DNA of 64,000 bases from JADHMP01 sp964386915 (GCA_964386915.1 CAYLUQ010000002.1:102172-166171), one strand, 5' to 3'. Shown: positions 1 to 8,990, counted from the first letter of the stretch. The notes: generated from the sequence alone by a model not told the origin. Numbers and translations are program-made.

Positions 1-422
1 CCAATGATGCCGTCTATGAATTTTCTTCTCAATTGGCTGCCTTCCATAATCAAGTCCCGGTCAATAGGAGAGATCATTACGGTGGGCAATAGCCCTATGT
101 GATCTGCCAATTTTTCATAAACCTTGTTGTTGCGTTTGAGTTGTTTTTTTTGCCCTCTCTTTAAACTGCAAATGATTTTTTCTTCACGGTCATTGATTTC
201 AAAACGACCCTCAATGGCAAAAAAATCTTTATCGAAAGCAATGTTTTGGGAGGCGTTGGGGTTAAAAAAACTTTTAGCAAAAGCCAATTGATAAATGGCA
301 TCTAACACATTTGACTTGCCTATTCCATTAGGGCCAATAAAACAAGAAACTTTCTTTTTAAAATGAAAGCTATTAGCTTCGAGATTTTTATAGTTGGTGA
401 GATAAAGTTCCTTCAAAAACAT
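1..422 (-). CDS. recF: DNA replication and repair protein RecF (N-terminal part, cut by window edge)
   Basis: Translating the minus strand from the ATG at 422 gives about 140 residues that run off the left edge. The start reads MFLKELYLTNYKNLE. A Walker A loop GPNGIGKSN follows at about residue 30, then LDAIYQLAFAKSFF and the typical RecF stretch DRDLIMEGSQLRRKFID near the cut. RecF is an SMC-like ATPase that loads RecA at gaps through RecFOR. The loop has Ser instead of the commoner Thr after GK, which is acceptable for P-loops. It is divergent from the TPR gene, with about 200 bp between the starts. The rest of the gene, including Walker B and the signature motif, lies outside the window. 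Confidence 0.9.
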   Translation of the reverse strand, partial: MFLKELYLTNYKNLEANSFHFKKKVSCFIGPNGIGKSNVLDAIYQLAFAKSFFNPNASQNIAFDKDFFAIEGRFEINDREEKIICSLKRGQKKQLKRNNKVYEKLADHIGLLPTVMISPIDRDLIMEGSQLRRKFIDGII

Positions 423-597
423 GCCCTCAAAAATAAGAAGATGTTTCTTTTTGCCCCCTTTTTAGAGCTTAAATTTATTATGATGTTAGAGCCTTCTAAA
501 GAGTTTGAAGAAAACATTTGAAATCGATAAAAAAAAGAATAGAAACTTTTGACTTCAGAAGGAGGTTAGAATCCTTTTAGAAATTAAATAAAAAGAC

Positions 598-605
598 TAA
601 TTTTG
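598..605 (+). promoter_or_regulatory. Bacteroidota -7 box for the TPR gene
   Basis: TAATTTTG fits the TAnnTTTG consensus and lies 20 bases before the ATG at 626. A TTTTAG at 575-580 is a possible -33 element at 17 bases spacing. Confidence 0.55.
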
Positions 606-625
606 GGCACCTTTAAAAAAATAAA

Positions 626-1393
626 ATGGCAACATATAAAAAGCGCGGCGCAAAAAAATCACAGGCTCAAGTTGATCCTCAAAACAAGATGGCCGAAAGC
701 ACAACAGCTGAAGTTTTTGAAACCCTAGACACGTCTGCTTCTAAAGCAGAAGCGGTTATTTCCAAATTTCAAAATTTAATTTTGATTGGTGTAGGTTTGA
801 TTGCTCTTGGGGTTTTATCCTATTTAGGCTATGATCGTTTTGTGGTGGTCCCCAAAAACCAAGAAGCGGTGAGTGAACTCAATCAAGCACAATTTTATTT
901 TGATTTAGCGGTGAACAGTGTAGAAGCCGATTCGCTCTATAGAAGAGCCCTCAACGGAGGCGAGGGAAAATATGGGTTTTTGGATATTCTTGAAAACTAT
1001 AAAGGAACTCCCGCTGCGAAATTAGCCACCTACAGTGCCGGTATGGCCTATTTAAATCTTAAAGAATACGACAAAGCTATTAGCTATTTGGATCAATTTG
1101 AAACCGATGATATTCTTTTGAATGCTCTCTCTAAAGGAGCAATAGGAGATGCTTTTGCACAAATAGATCAAAAGGAAGATGCTTATGAGTATTATGTGAA
1201 AGCAGCTCAGGTGAGTGAAAATCTTTTTAGCACACCCAAATATCTTTTTAAAGCAGCTATGATAGGTGCTACAATTAGTAAGGAAAAAGAAGCTCTTTCT
1301 TTTCTCAAGCGAATTGAGAAAGAATTTCCTGAGGCTCCCGAAGCCGCCAATGTGGCCATCCAAATTGGTCGATTAGAAGTGGCGCAGCAATAA
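626..1393 (+). CDS. Tetratricopeptide-repeat inner-membrane protein
   Basis: The protein has 255 residues. Residues 1-48 are polar and basic. One membrane segment (about 51-68, LILIGVGLIALGVLSYLG) is followed by a periplasmic part with TPR-like helices: AKLATYSAGMAYLNLKEYDKAISYL at about 130-155, and further repeats to the C-terminus. This is the single-span plus TPR architecture of YfgM-like proteins, which attend the Sec translocon and periplasmic chaperones. That function is inferred from architecture only. It lies between recF and ribH and ends 7 bp before ribH, so the two are probably co-transcribed. This gene order is common in flavobacteria. Confidence 0.75.
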   Translation: MATYKKRGAKKSQAQVDPQNKMAESTTAEVFETLDTSASKAEAVISKFQNLILIGVGLIALGVLSYLGYDRFVVVPKNQEAVSELNQAQFYFDLAVNSVEADSLYRRALNGGEGKYGFLDILENYKGTPAAKLATYSAGMAYLNLKEYDKAISYLDQFETDDILLNALSKGAIGDAFAQIDQKEDAYEYYVKAAQVSENLFSTPKYLFKAAMIGATISKEKEALSFLKRIEKEFPEAPEAANVAIQIGRLEVAQQ

Positions 1394-1400
1394 TACCTTC

Positions 1401-1883
1401 ATGGCTACGGCACACCACAATTTGTCTGAATTCGATACTGCAACGGTTCCTTCGGGAAAAGGAAAAATATTTTATCTGGTCGTTTCTGAATGGAATACAG
1501 CCATTACAGAAGCGCTTTATGAAGGTGCCGTGTCGGTGCTAACTTCTTTTGAAGTGGTACCAGAAAACATCATTCGATGGAATGTGCCAGGAAGTTTTGA
1601 ATTGATCTATGGAGCCAAAAAGGCCCAAGAAAAAAAACCCGACGCTGTCATTGCCATTGGCAGTGTTATTCAAGGCGAAACTCCCCATTTTGATTTCATC
1701 TGTCAAGGGGTAGCACAAGGAATTAAAGATTTAAATGTTCAGTCTCAAGTTCCTGTCATCTTTTGTGTTTTGACAGACAACACCTTAGAGCAAGCTCAAG
1801 CCCGAAGTGGCGGAAAGCATGGCAACAAAGGAAAAGAAGCTGCTGTGGCGGCTTTAAAAATGGCAGCTCTAGGTCAATTATAA
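1401..1883 (+). CDS. ribH: 6,7-dimethyl-8-ribityllumazine synthase
   Basis: This is lumazine synthase, the penultimate riboflavin step. It condenses 5-amino-6-ribitylamino-uracil with 3,4-dihydroxy-2-butanone 4-phosphate. The 160 residues are of normal length. Visible motifs are SEWNTAITEALYEGA (substrate site), the VPGSFELIYGAKK segment, AIGSVIQGETPHFDFI with the catalytic His, and the C-terminal AQARSGGKHGNKGKEAA phosphate-binding region. It starts 7 bp after the TPR gene. No other riboflavin gene is nearby, as is usual for this isolated ribH in Bacteroidota. Confidence 0.96.
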   Translation: MATAHHNLSEFDTATVPSGKGKIFYLVVSEWNTAITEALYEGAVSVLTSFEVVPENIIRWNVPGSFELIYGAKKAQEKKPDAVIAIGSVIQGETPHFDFICQGVAQGIKDLNVQSQVPVIFCVLTDNTLEQAQARSGGKHGNKGKEAAVAALKMAALGQL

Positions 1884-1943
1884 GCAGTTCTAATTAGCGA
1901 CTAACTATTTTGAGAAGAGGTTTCTTCTTTTCTCAGAATCTTG

Positions 1944-1951
1944 TACATTTG
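1944..1951 (+). promoter_or_regulatory. -7 box for the small membrane protein gene
   Basis: TACATTTG matches TAnnTTTG exactly. Its last base is only 6 bases from the ATG at 1958, so a transcript starting the usual distance downstream would be leaderless or nearly so. Confidence 0.55.
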
Positions 1952-1957
1952 AGGGTC

Positions 1958-2254
1958 ATGTTTCGAGTCAATCTTTTTAAGCTTAGAAAAAATAAACGCT
2001 ACAATTATACCCCCCGCTATTATCAAGGTAAGTCGGAAGGAAATTTGTATGATTTTGATTCTAAATTTTCAAAATATAGAGAAACCTATAATGAAAACGA
2101 CTTTGGTAAACAATGGCAAGAGGCCCGTTTGCAAATGCGTACTAGAAAAAACAGAGGCATTTCAATGCGTTTGTTACTCATTCTTTTAGTGCTTGTGTTT
2201 GTTAGCCTCTATATTCTAGATTTTGATTTATCCATTTTCTATCCTCAATCTTGA
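1958..2254 (+). CDS. Small conserved membrane protein between ribH and mutL
   Basis: The 98-residue reading MFRVNLFKLRKNKRYNY... starts at the ATG at 1958. An upstream TTG at 1910 is in frame but lies before the -7 box, so it is rejected. The N-terminal 65 residues are basic, aromatic and polar (KRYNYTPRYYQGKSEGN). They are followed by one membrane segment (MRLLLILLVLVFVSLYILDF) and a very short tail. The gene abuts mutL, with the stop directly before the mutL ATG at 2255. I know no function. The position between ribH and mutL recurs in flavobacteria. Confidence 0.7.
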   Translation: MFRVNLFKLRKNKRYNYTPRYYQGKSEGNLYDFDSKFSKYRETYNENDFGKQWQEARLQMRTRKNRGISMRLLLILLVLVFVSLYILDFDLSIFYPQS

Positions 2255-4039
2255 ATGGCCAATAGAATTGCTCTTTTGCCGGATCACGTAGCCAATCAAA
2301 TTGCTGCCGGAGAGGTCATTCAAAGACCTGCTTCCGTTGTGAAAGAATTGCTCGAAAATGCAGTAGATGCTCAAGCTACAACAATTCAACTCATTGTTAA
2401 AGATGCAGGTAAGACCCTTATTCAGGTTATCGATAATGGAATGGGTATGTCTACCACCGATATCCGTTTGGCTTTTGAGCGCCATGCCACTTCTAAAATT
2501 AAAGTAGCCGAAGACTTATTTAGCCTGAATACCAAAGGGTTTAGAGGAGAAGCTCTTGCCTCTATTGCAGCCATTGCCCACGTAGAAACACACTCCAGAC
2601 CCGCCGATGAAGAATTGGCACATGTTCTCAAAATTGAAGGCAGCGAGGTGAAAGAACAAACCCTTGCCGCAGCACCAGAAGGCACCTCAATTGCGGTTAA
2701 AAATCTTTTTTATAACATTCCGGCTAGACGCAATTTTTTAAAGTCCAATACAGTAGAACTGCGCCATATTATAGATGAATTTCATCGGGTGGCTTTGGCG
2801 CATCCTGATTTACACTTTTCGTTTTTTCAAAACGGACAAGAGCTTTTTCATTTACCCAAAAACACCTTACGCAAAAGAATAGTAGGCATTTTTGGAGCTA
2901 AATGGGATTCTTTTTTAGTCCCCATTCAAGAAGAAACCTCTTTGGCACGGGTAGAGGGATTTGTTCTAAAACCCTCCTTTTCAAAAAAGACGCGGGGCCA
3001 ACAGTTTTTTTTCGTCAACCGACGATTTATTCGTAGTTCTTTTTTACACCATGCGGTTTTAGCCGCCTATGAAGGTTTGCTGGCACCTAATCACCACCCG
3101 GGTTATATCTTGTTTCTCGATGTTAACCCTGAAACTATAGATATCAATATTCACCCCAACAAGACCGAGGTTAAATTTGAAGATGAGCAAAGTTTATATG
3201 CCATTTTACGATCGGCCATCAAACACAGTCTCGGTATTTTTCAAGTGCAGCCGGTTTTAGATTTTAATCACGATGCCAATTTGGATGTTCCCTATACCTA
3301 TAAAGATCGCTCTGCTGTGACGCCCAGTTTAGAGTTCAATGCCGCGTTTAGCCCCTTTGAAGATCAAAAGCGGGCTCCTAAACAAGTCAAAAGTGAGCAA
3401 TGGGAGGCTTTGTTTTCCCAAGTAGAAACCTTAGAAAGTGAAGCTTCTACGCAAACCTTAGATTTAAATACTATTAGTACACCCAAAGTATTTCAACTGT
3501 TTTCCAAATATATTGTTTGTGCGCTGCCTTCTGGCTTGTTGCTTATCGATCAAACCAGAGCCCATCAAAGAGTGCTCTATGAACAATTTTTAGGCATGAT
3601 CACTACCCAAAAAGGAGCTAGTCAGCAACTCTTGTTTCCCGTTTCTATTAGCCTAGACAATGAACAAAAAAATTATTTTGAGGAGGTATCAGCCTTGTTA
3701 GATAACCTAGGTTTTCAATGGAAACCCCTAGCGGGAACCCAATTAGAACTCACGGGAGCGCCGGAGCTTATAGGTCAAAATCAAGTGCAAAAGGTGTTAG
3801 AAGAAGCCCTCTCTCCACCGGCTTTTGAGGAAGAAGAGGCCCCTATTAGTTTAGCCGATACACTAGCAAAAAAAATGGCTTTGAGCTTGTCAATTAAGGC
3901 TGGGAGTGCCCTAGAAATTGTGTCTCAACAGCAGTTGATAGATAATCTTTTTGGCTGTAAGGAAACCCTAGTCTCTCCTTTCAATAAGCGCATTTTTATT
4001 ACTTTAGAAAAATCAGAGATTGAACAAAAAATGATGTAA
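2255..4039 (+). CDS. mutL: DNA mismatch repair protein MutL, endonuclease motifs degraded
   Basis: MutL couples mismatch recognition by MutS to strand removal. The 594 residues include an intact N-terminal GHKL ATPase: IAAGEVIQRPASVVKELLENAVDA (about 17-39), DNGMGM (about 60) and GFRGEALASI (about 95). The transducer domain has the usual PNKTEVKFEDE. In the C-terminal dimerisation domain the endonuclease motif DQHAxxExxxxE reads DQTRAHQRVLYE (432-443), losing the His and the first Glu. The ACxxSIKAG region reads ALSLSIKAG and CPHGRP reads SPFNKR, so the metal-site Cys and His residues are absent. The stop overlaps the next ATG by one base. A MutS gene lies at 61211. Confidence 0.95.
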   Translation: MANRIALLPDHVANQIAAGEVIQRPASVVKELLENAVDAQATTIQLIVKDAGKTLIQVIDNGMGMSTTDIRLAFERHATSKIKVAEDLFSLNTKGFRGEALASIAAIAHVETHSRPADEELAHVLKIEGSEVKEQTLAAAPEGTSIAVKNLFYNIPARRNFLKSNTVELRHIIDEFHRVALAHPDLHFSFFQNGQELFHLPKNTLRKRIVGIFGAKWDSFLVPIQEETSLARVEGFVLKPSFSKKTRGQQFFFVNRRFIRSSFLHHAVLAAYEGLLAPNHHPGYILFLDVNPETIDINIHPNKTEVKFEDEQSLYAILRSAIKHSLGIFQVQPVLDFNHDANLDVPYTYKDRSAVTPSLEFNAAFSPFEDQKRAPKQVKSEQWEALFSQVETLESEASTQTLDLNTISTPKVFQLFSKYIVCALPSGLLLIDQTRAHQRVLYEQFLGMITTQKGASQQLLFPVSISLDNEQKNYFEEVSALLDNLGFQWKPLAGTQLELTGAPELIGQNQVQKVLEEALSPPAFEEEEAPISLADTLAKKMALSLSIKAGSALEIVSQQQLIDNLFGCKETLVSPFNKRIFITLEKSEIEQKMM

Positions 4040-4779
4040 TGCAAAATATTACGGAAACAGTTAAGCACCTCTTGATTATCAATGGTTTGTTCTTCATTGC
4101 CTCAATGGTTTTAGGTCAATCAGCCTATGATTGGTTTGCGTTGCACTACCCTAAAAATCCAAAATTCGCCCTTTGGCAGCCACTCACCCATATGTTTATG
4201 CATGGTGACATTACCCATATTTTTTTCAATATGTTTGGCCTATGGATGTTTGGCTCTCCCTTAGAGCAAATGTGGGGGCGTAATAAATTTATTTTTTTCT
4301 ATCTCTCTACAGGTCTAGGAGCTGCTGCTTTGCAATTGATCTTATATCATTTTCAGATTACTCAACTCAGCACAATCTTAACCGATGCCGGTGTTACCCA
4401 AAGACAAATGGATGTGTTTTTTCAGACTGGAGAATTGTCATATGGTTATATGAATGAAATTGGCAGAGAAGCGCTAGTGGCTGGACTAACCACTTTCAAT
4501 TCGGTAATGGTAGGTGCCTCTGGGGCACTCTATGGTATTTTGGTGGGCTTTGCCATGCTCTTTCCCAATGCACAACTTATGCTCTTATTTCCTCCCATCC
4601 CGGTGCGGGCCAAAATTTTAGTTCCGCTACTCATTTTGGGTGATTTATTTTTTGGGTTTACCTCCTACTCCATAGGGCCTATTGCCCATTTTGCTCATGT
4701 GGGGGGCGCTATCACGGGCCTCATCATGATGTGGTATTGGAAAAAGCAACAATTTAATAACAACAGATGGGACCTTTAG
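4039..4779 (+). CDS. Rhomboid family intramembrane serine protease (first of two)
   Basis: This multi-span membrane protein has 246 residues. The rhomboid core is clear: the WQPLTHMFMHGDITHIFFNMFGLWMFG loop-helix, the catalytic serine in VGASGALYG (Ser at about 160), and the catalytic histidine in AHFAHVGG (about 217-220). An insertion of about 50 residues (roughly 100-150, containing QRQMDVFFQTGELSYGYMNEIG) separates helices 2 and 4 and is longer than in minimal rhomboids. The end overlaps the second rhomboid gene by 13 bases. The substrate is unknown. Confidence 0.9.
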   Translation: MQNITETVKHLLIINGLFFIASMVLGQSAYDWFALHYPKNPKFALWQPLTHMFMHGDITHIFFNMFGLWMFGSPLEQMWGRNKFIFFYLSTGLGAAALQLILYHFQITQLSTILTDAGVTQRQMDVFFQTGELSYGYMNEIGREALVAGLTTFNSVMVGASGALYGILVGFAMLFPNAQLMLLFPPIPVRAKILVPLLILGDLFFGFTSYSIGPIAHFAHVGGAITGLIMMWYWKKQQFNNNRWDL

Positions 4780-5645
4780 CACAACTAAAATATCGGTTTG
4801 AACAGTTTTCTATTGCCGAAAAAATCATTGTGATCAATGTGTTTTGTTTTGTGATTTCAATGCTCATCAACACCTTGCTGTTTCTGTTTAATGGGCCTCA
4901 AAATGCTTTGTTGGGATGGTTTGAACTCGATGCTGATATAAGCAATTTGCTTTATAGACCTTGGACCTTGTTTACCTATGGCTTCTTGCATACCGGTTTT
5001 TTTCACTTGTTTTGGAACATGCTCTTGCTCTACTATGCTGGTCAGTTTTTTCTTAATCTTTTGCCAGCCAAAACATTTTTAAACACCTATATATTAGGTA
5101 TCCTGTTAGGGGGATTGGTGTTTTTGTTGAGCTATATGGTTTTCCCTGCCTTTCAAAATGCAAGACCCTATATGGTTGGCGCTTCAGCTGGGGTTATGGC
5201 AGTATTCATTTTTAGTTGTGTATTCACACCCGACCAAGAAGTTCGTTTGTTGTTTTTCAATGTCAAATTAAAATATGTGGGCATTGCTTTTGTGTTGATT
5301 GATGTGTTGCAAATACCAGGAGGAAATGCTGGAGGACATTTGGCCCATTTAGGAGGAGCTGCGCTCGGCTATTGGTATGCCAAAAGCCTTCAAAATGGAA
5401 ATGATATTGGCCGTCCCCTAGAACGATTTATAGGTGCTCTTCAAGAATGGTTCACCTTTAATAAAACCCCACTAAAAACAGTATATAAAGCCCCGAAAAA
5501 TAAAAAGCCTGTTTCTTCAACCCAAAATCAAGCCGAGCGTCAAAAGAAAATTGACTCAATTTTAGATAAAATAAGCACCTCTGGCTATGATAGTTTAAGT
5601 GATGAAGAAAAGGAGTTTTTGTTTCGTGCCGGGAAAGAATCCTAA
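4767..5645 (+). CDS. Rhomboid family intramembrane serine protease (second) with C-terminal cytoplasmic tail
   Basis: This 292-residue membrane protein has the rhomboid motifs PWTLFTYGFLHTGFFHLFWNMLLLYY, the serine in VGASAGVMA (about 139) and the histidines in GGHLAHLGG (about 192-195). A polar C-terminal tail of about 75 residues ends in KIDSILDKISTSGYDSLSDEEKEFL, a small helical domain often appended to rhomboids in Bacteroidota. It is translationally coupled to the preceding paralogue and followed after a few bases by the EEP gene, so rhomboid-rhomboid-EEP is one operon, probably extending from mutL. Confidence 0.9.
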   Translation: MGPLAQLKYRFEQFSIAEKIIVINVFCFVISMLINTLLFLFNGPQNALLGWFELDADISNLLYRPWTLFTYGFLHTGFFHLFWNMLLLYYAGQFFLNLLPAKTFLNTYILGILLGGLVFLLSYMVFPAFQNARPYMVGASAGVMAVFIFSCVFTPDQEVRLLFFNVKLKYVGIAFVLIDVLQIPGGNAGGHLAHLGGAALGYWYAKSLQNGNDIGRPLERFIGALQEWFTFNKTPLKTVYKAPKNKKPVSSTQNQAERQKKIDSILDKISTSGYDSLSDEEKEFLFRAGKES

Positions 5646-5654
5646 TTGTTTCCT

Positions 5655-6656
5655 ATGAAAAGGAATTATGGTTTTATTTTTTTAATAGCTCTTGTTTGCA
5701 ATCTTGTTTTGTTAACGGCACAGTTAATTTTGATGGGTAGCTTCGGTAACCTTCTATCCAAAACAGCAGCCCCCCTTTTTGTTTTACCGCTTGTTTTGGC
5801 TAATCTACTGTTTTTCCTCTACTGGCTGTTGCGTCTCAAATGGCCTTTTTTACTTTTTTTAGCCTCCCTATTAATCGGTTTTCAAGAATATCAGTTGCTT
5901 TATCAACTCCCTAATAATGTCATTCAAACCGAAAGGGGATTAAAAGTACTCAGTTATAATGTGCGTCTCTTCAATAAATATAAATGGAAAAAAGAAACAG
6001 ATTTACCAGATAAAATTGCTGACTTTGTGGCTCAAGAAGACCCCGATATATTGTGCTTTCAAGAATATTCAAAAAGCCTGAGTCCTGATTTTCCTTCGTA
6101 TCCTTACCGCTATTTTAAAGCGTCTCAAAAAGGAGGCGCTCACGGCACCTGCATCTTATCTAAGTTCCCTTTTCAAAAAACAGGCGTCATTCCGTTTAAA
6201 GAATCGTTTAACAACGGTATTTTTGCTGAGGTAAAGTGGAAACAAAACAACCTAAGAGTCTACAATGTTCATTTTGAATCTTTTGGTTTACAAAAAGAGG
6301 ACAGTTTGTTTTCGACTGCTAATCCCATGAAAATTTCTGATCAACTACAGGGCACTTTAAAAAAGCAACTGGCCCAAGTGCAACAATTCAATGCCTTGCA
6401 ACAGGAAAAGATGTTTCTCATCTGCACGGATTTAAACAACAACGCCTTTTCAAAATCCTATAAATTGATGAAAGCCAATAGAAAAGATGCTTTTGAAGAA
6501 GCGGGTAGGGGGCTTGGCACCACCTTTTGGTTTTCCTATTTTCCTTTTCGTATAGATTATATTTTTGCCGCACCCAGTCTTCGGGTTTTGGATTTTAAAA
6601 CCTATAAGCAAATAGATTTTTCGGATCATAAGCCCATAATGGCTATTGTTCAATAG
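5655..6656 (+). CDS. Membrane-anchored endonuclease/exonuclease/phosphatase-fold protein
   Basis: The protein has 333 residues from the ATG at 5655. A TTG at 5646 in the same frame is not needed. The first 90 residues carry three membrane helices. The remainder is an EEP (DNase I-like) domain: LKVLSYNVRLFNKY, DILCFQEY (metal-binding Glu), RVYNVHFES, ICTDLNNNAFS and the terminal SDHKPIMAIV with catalytic Asp-His. The domain hydrolyses phosphodiester or phosphomonoester substrates. Exact activity cannot be told, and membrane anchoring suggests a lipid or extracellular nucleotide substrate. The end overlaps the convergent WbqC-like gene by 14 bases. Confidence 0.85.
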   Translation: MKRNYGFIFLIALVCNLVLLTAQLILMGSFGNLLSKTAAPLFVLPLVLANLLFFLYWLLRLKWPFLLFLASLLIGFQEYQLLYQLPNNVIQTERGLKVLSYNVRLFNKYKWKKETDLPDKIADFVAQEDPDILCFQEYSKSLSPDFPSYPYRYFKASQKGGAHGTCILSKFPFQKTGVIPFKESFNNGIFAEVKWKQNNLRVYNVHFESFGLQKEDSLFSTANPMKISDQLQGTLKKQLAQVQQFNALQQEKMFLICTDLNNNAFSKSYKLMKANRKDAFEEAGRGLGTTFWFSYFPFRIDYIFAAPSLRVLDFKTYKQIDFSDHKPIMAIVQ

Positions 6657-7269
6657 ACGGAATAGGGACAATCTTGTTAAGATAGGCTTCGCTTTCAGGT
6701 CCTAGGTTGAACAGCAAATCAACAATGCTCAAATTGGCTTGAAATCCCAATCGGTCTGAAAAAACTTGTCTATAGGAGGGAAAAAGAGTTGGTCTTTGAA
6801 CTTTGGCATTGAGTAAATATTCCATTCGCTTATGCTGCTCAGGATCAAAAGAAACTACTTCATAAGAAAAAGGTAGATTTAACAGGCTCAAAATTTTGTC
6901 TATTAGCAAGAGGTTCCAATCCCATAGTTTGTGGGGTTGTGTTTCAAACAAGGGTTTTAAATCATATTCGTAAAACTCAAAAAAAGGAGCAGATCGATAG
7001 GCAATGCTGAGTGATTTCCAATGTTGTTTTTGCCAGGGCACACTATTAAAAGGAATTACCTCAATTTCATTTTGATGGGTTTTTTGTGCCTGATGGGTAA
7101 TGGGAATACTCAGTTTTAGCACTCCATTAGCGCCTAAAATTTCACAGCGATTTCGATAGGTTTGTTTTTGGAAGTGATCGGTGGTGTTAAAATAGAGTGT
7201 TTCCTGCTGCAGCAACCAAGCCACATACTCAATGGGAGGAAGATAAGCAGGACTTATGACCGGAATCAC
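6643..7269 (-). CDS. WbqC-like family protein
   Basis: The protein has 208 residues. Its start region, SPAYLPPIEYVAWLLQ, followed by TYRNRCEILGANGVLKLSIPI, is typical of the WbqC family, where the homologous positions read YQPNYFPWxGYF. Members are found with polysaccharide and sugar-modification genes, but the Bacteroidota version sits at the end of the lepB operon and its reaction is not established. It overlaps lepB by 4 bases (ATG within the lepB stop region), indicating coupling. Confidence 0.75.
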   Translation of the reverse strand: MIPVISPAYLPPIEYVAWLLQQETLYFNTTDHFQKQTYRNRCEILGANGVLKLSIPITHQAQKTHQNEIEVIPFNSVPWQKQHWKSLSIAYRSAPFFEFYEYDLKPLFETQPHKLWDWNLLLIDKILSLLNLPFSYEVVSFDPEQHKRMEYLLNAKVQRPTLFPSYRQVFSDRLGFQANLSIVDLLFNLGPESEAYLNKIVPIPSIEQ

Positions 7270-8972
7270 GCTTGGTTCTTTTTGGCTTTTCTCTTTTTAA
7301 AGAAAACATAAATTTGCCACAAGGCCACTACCACCAAAAAATGAGGGAAATAGGAAGTAGGTTTACCTTCCCCGTTTACGGTGGTGAAAATTCTATCCCA
7401 ACGGATTTTCCAATTTTTTATACCATTGTTAATCCCGTCTATGCTAAACCAAATAAATATGGGCTTACCTACTATGTGATCTTCAGGCACAAAGCCCCAA
7501 AAACGGCTGTCTTCAGAACGATGTCGGTTGTCCCCCATCATCCAGTAATAATCTTTTGTAAAGGTGTAAGTATTCACCAAATGGCCATTTATTCGAATTT
7601 CATCACCAGTGATTTCTAGGGTGTTATTCTCATAATCGGTGATAATTTTTTTATAGAGCGGTAAATTGTCTTTGGTGAGTGAAACCTTGCTGCCTTTTTT
7701 CGGAATGACAAGGGGACCAAAATTGTCTTGATTCCAAGCAAAGGGAAGCCTGTTTGGAAAAAAGGTTTCATTGGGTTTTTGGACTTTAGAGATTTGTTGC
7801 GTGAGGCTGTCGAGCCAAGATGCTTGTTGTAGCTTTTGGGCTTCTTCTAGCGTTAGCGTTAAAGGCATTTCTTTTTGTAAAAGTTCTCCAGCTTTGAGAC
7901 CTAAACCTTGAATGAGCTCGGCAGACAAACCGTTGTGATCTGTTATGGCCACAAAATTTTCTGCACTATTTCCAGAGCTACCCACTAAATAGGGACGCAA
8001 CTGTTCATAGCTGTTTTGGGTTATATTTTCAATGCGATATTTTCTAAAAAAATCACGATATCCTAAATTGGCTAATTGTCGTGCAGAAATCCCTTTGGCA
8101 TTATAGGCGGTGAAGGTATATTGCACCTTTGCGCGATCAGGCAATTGATTGCGTTTGCCGTTGGTGTGCACAAAACCGTCAATAATTTCTAGTGTATCTC
8201 CTGGGAGACCCACACAACGTTTCACATAGTTAGATTTTTTGTCAATGGGTTTCCGCACCCCTTTTTCTTTTACAAAAAATTGGCGAACGGTGTCGGCGGG
8301 CCAACTAAATACCACAATTTCATTGCGTTTAATTTTTTCAAAGCCGGGAAAACGGAAGAAAGGAATTTGTGGTTTCTTCAGGTAGGAGCGTACCTTGAGT
8401 AGGGGAATGGTGTCGTGCACCATAGGAAATGAAACCGCTGTCATGGGGGCACGAGCCCCATAATGGAATTTACTCACAAAAAGAAAATCGCCTATAAGCA
8501 ACGATTTCTCTAAAGAACCAGTGGGAATAATAAAGGGTTGAATAAAATAATTATGCACCAAAGTGGCTGCTACCACTGCAAAAACAATGGAGCTAATGGT
8601 TTCTCCTAAAGCTGTTCGGGGTTTTAAGCTGCGATCTTCAATATAGGTGGGTGTTTTGCTATAGTTGACTACATAGAGATAGAAACCCAAGCTGAGTAAG
8701 CCAAGAACCGTGTCTTTAGTCGTATTTTTTCCAAAACTGCGAAGCGTTTCAATCCAGATTACTCCAAACATGATGAGGTTGATAGTGGGAACAAACAAAA
8801 GAATGACCCACCATTTGGGGCGGTTGATAATTTTCATGAGTACCACAGCATTGTAGATGGGTATAAGGGCTTTCCAAGGGGCGTGTCCGGCTGCTTTGTA
8901 GAGTTTCCATGTGCCCCCAAAGTGAATGAGTTGCAGCACAAAGAAAAAAACGAGCCATTCTAAAAGCGTCAT
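7266..8972 (-). CDS. lepB: Signal peptidase I with N-terminal DUF5684 membrane domain
   Basis: It cleaves Sec and Tat signal peptides at the periplasmic face. At 568 residues it is about twice the usual length. Residues 1-125 are a four-helix DUF5684-like domain (FGGTWKLYKAAGHAPWKALIPIYN), then a linker and the peptidase. Box B is PTGSLEKSLLIGD with the nucleophile Ser near 152. Box D has the general base Lys near 249 in NYVKRCVGLPGDTLEI. Box E, GDNRHRSEDSRFWG, lies at about 478. Between D and E lies a long insertion of about 190 residues. The usual Met after the catalytic Ser is Leu. A -7 box sits 18 bases upstream. Confidence 0.93.
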   Translation of the reverse strand: MTLLEWLVFFFVLQLIHFGGTWKLYKAAGHAPWKALIPIYNAVVLMKIINRPKWWVILLFVPTINLIMFGVIWIETLRSFGKNTTKDTVLGLLSLGFYLYVVNYSKTPTYIEDRSLKPRTALGETISSIVFAVVAATLVHNYFIQPFIIPTGSLEKSLLIGDFLFVSKFHYGARAPMTAVSFPMVHDTIPLLKVRSYLKKPQIPFFRFPGFEKIKRNEIVVFSWPADTVRQFFVKEKGVRKPIDKKSNYVKRCVGLPGDTLEIIDGFVHTNGKRNQLPDRAKVQYTFTAYNAKGISARQLANLGYRDFFRKYRIENITQNSYEQLRPYLVGSSGNSAENFVAITDHNGLSAELIQGLGLKAGELLQKEMPLTLTLEEAQKLQQASWLDSLTQQISKVQKPNETFFPNRLPFAWNQDNFGPLVIPKKGSKVSLTKDNLPLYKKIITDYENNTLEITGDEIRINGHLVNTYTFTKDYYWMMGDNRHRSEDSRFWGFVPEDHIVGKPIFIWFSIDGINNGIKNWKIRWDRIFTTVNGEGKPTSYFPHFLVVVALWQIYVFFKKRKAKKNQA

Positions 8973-8990
8973 GAGATTTTAATTTTTAGT

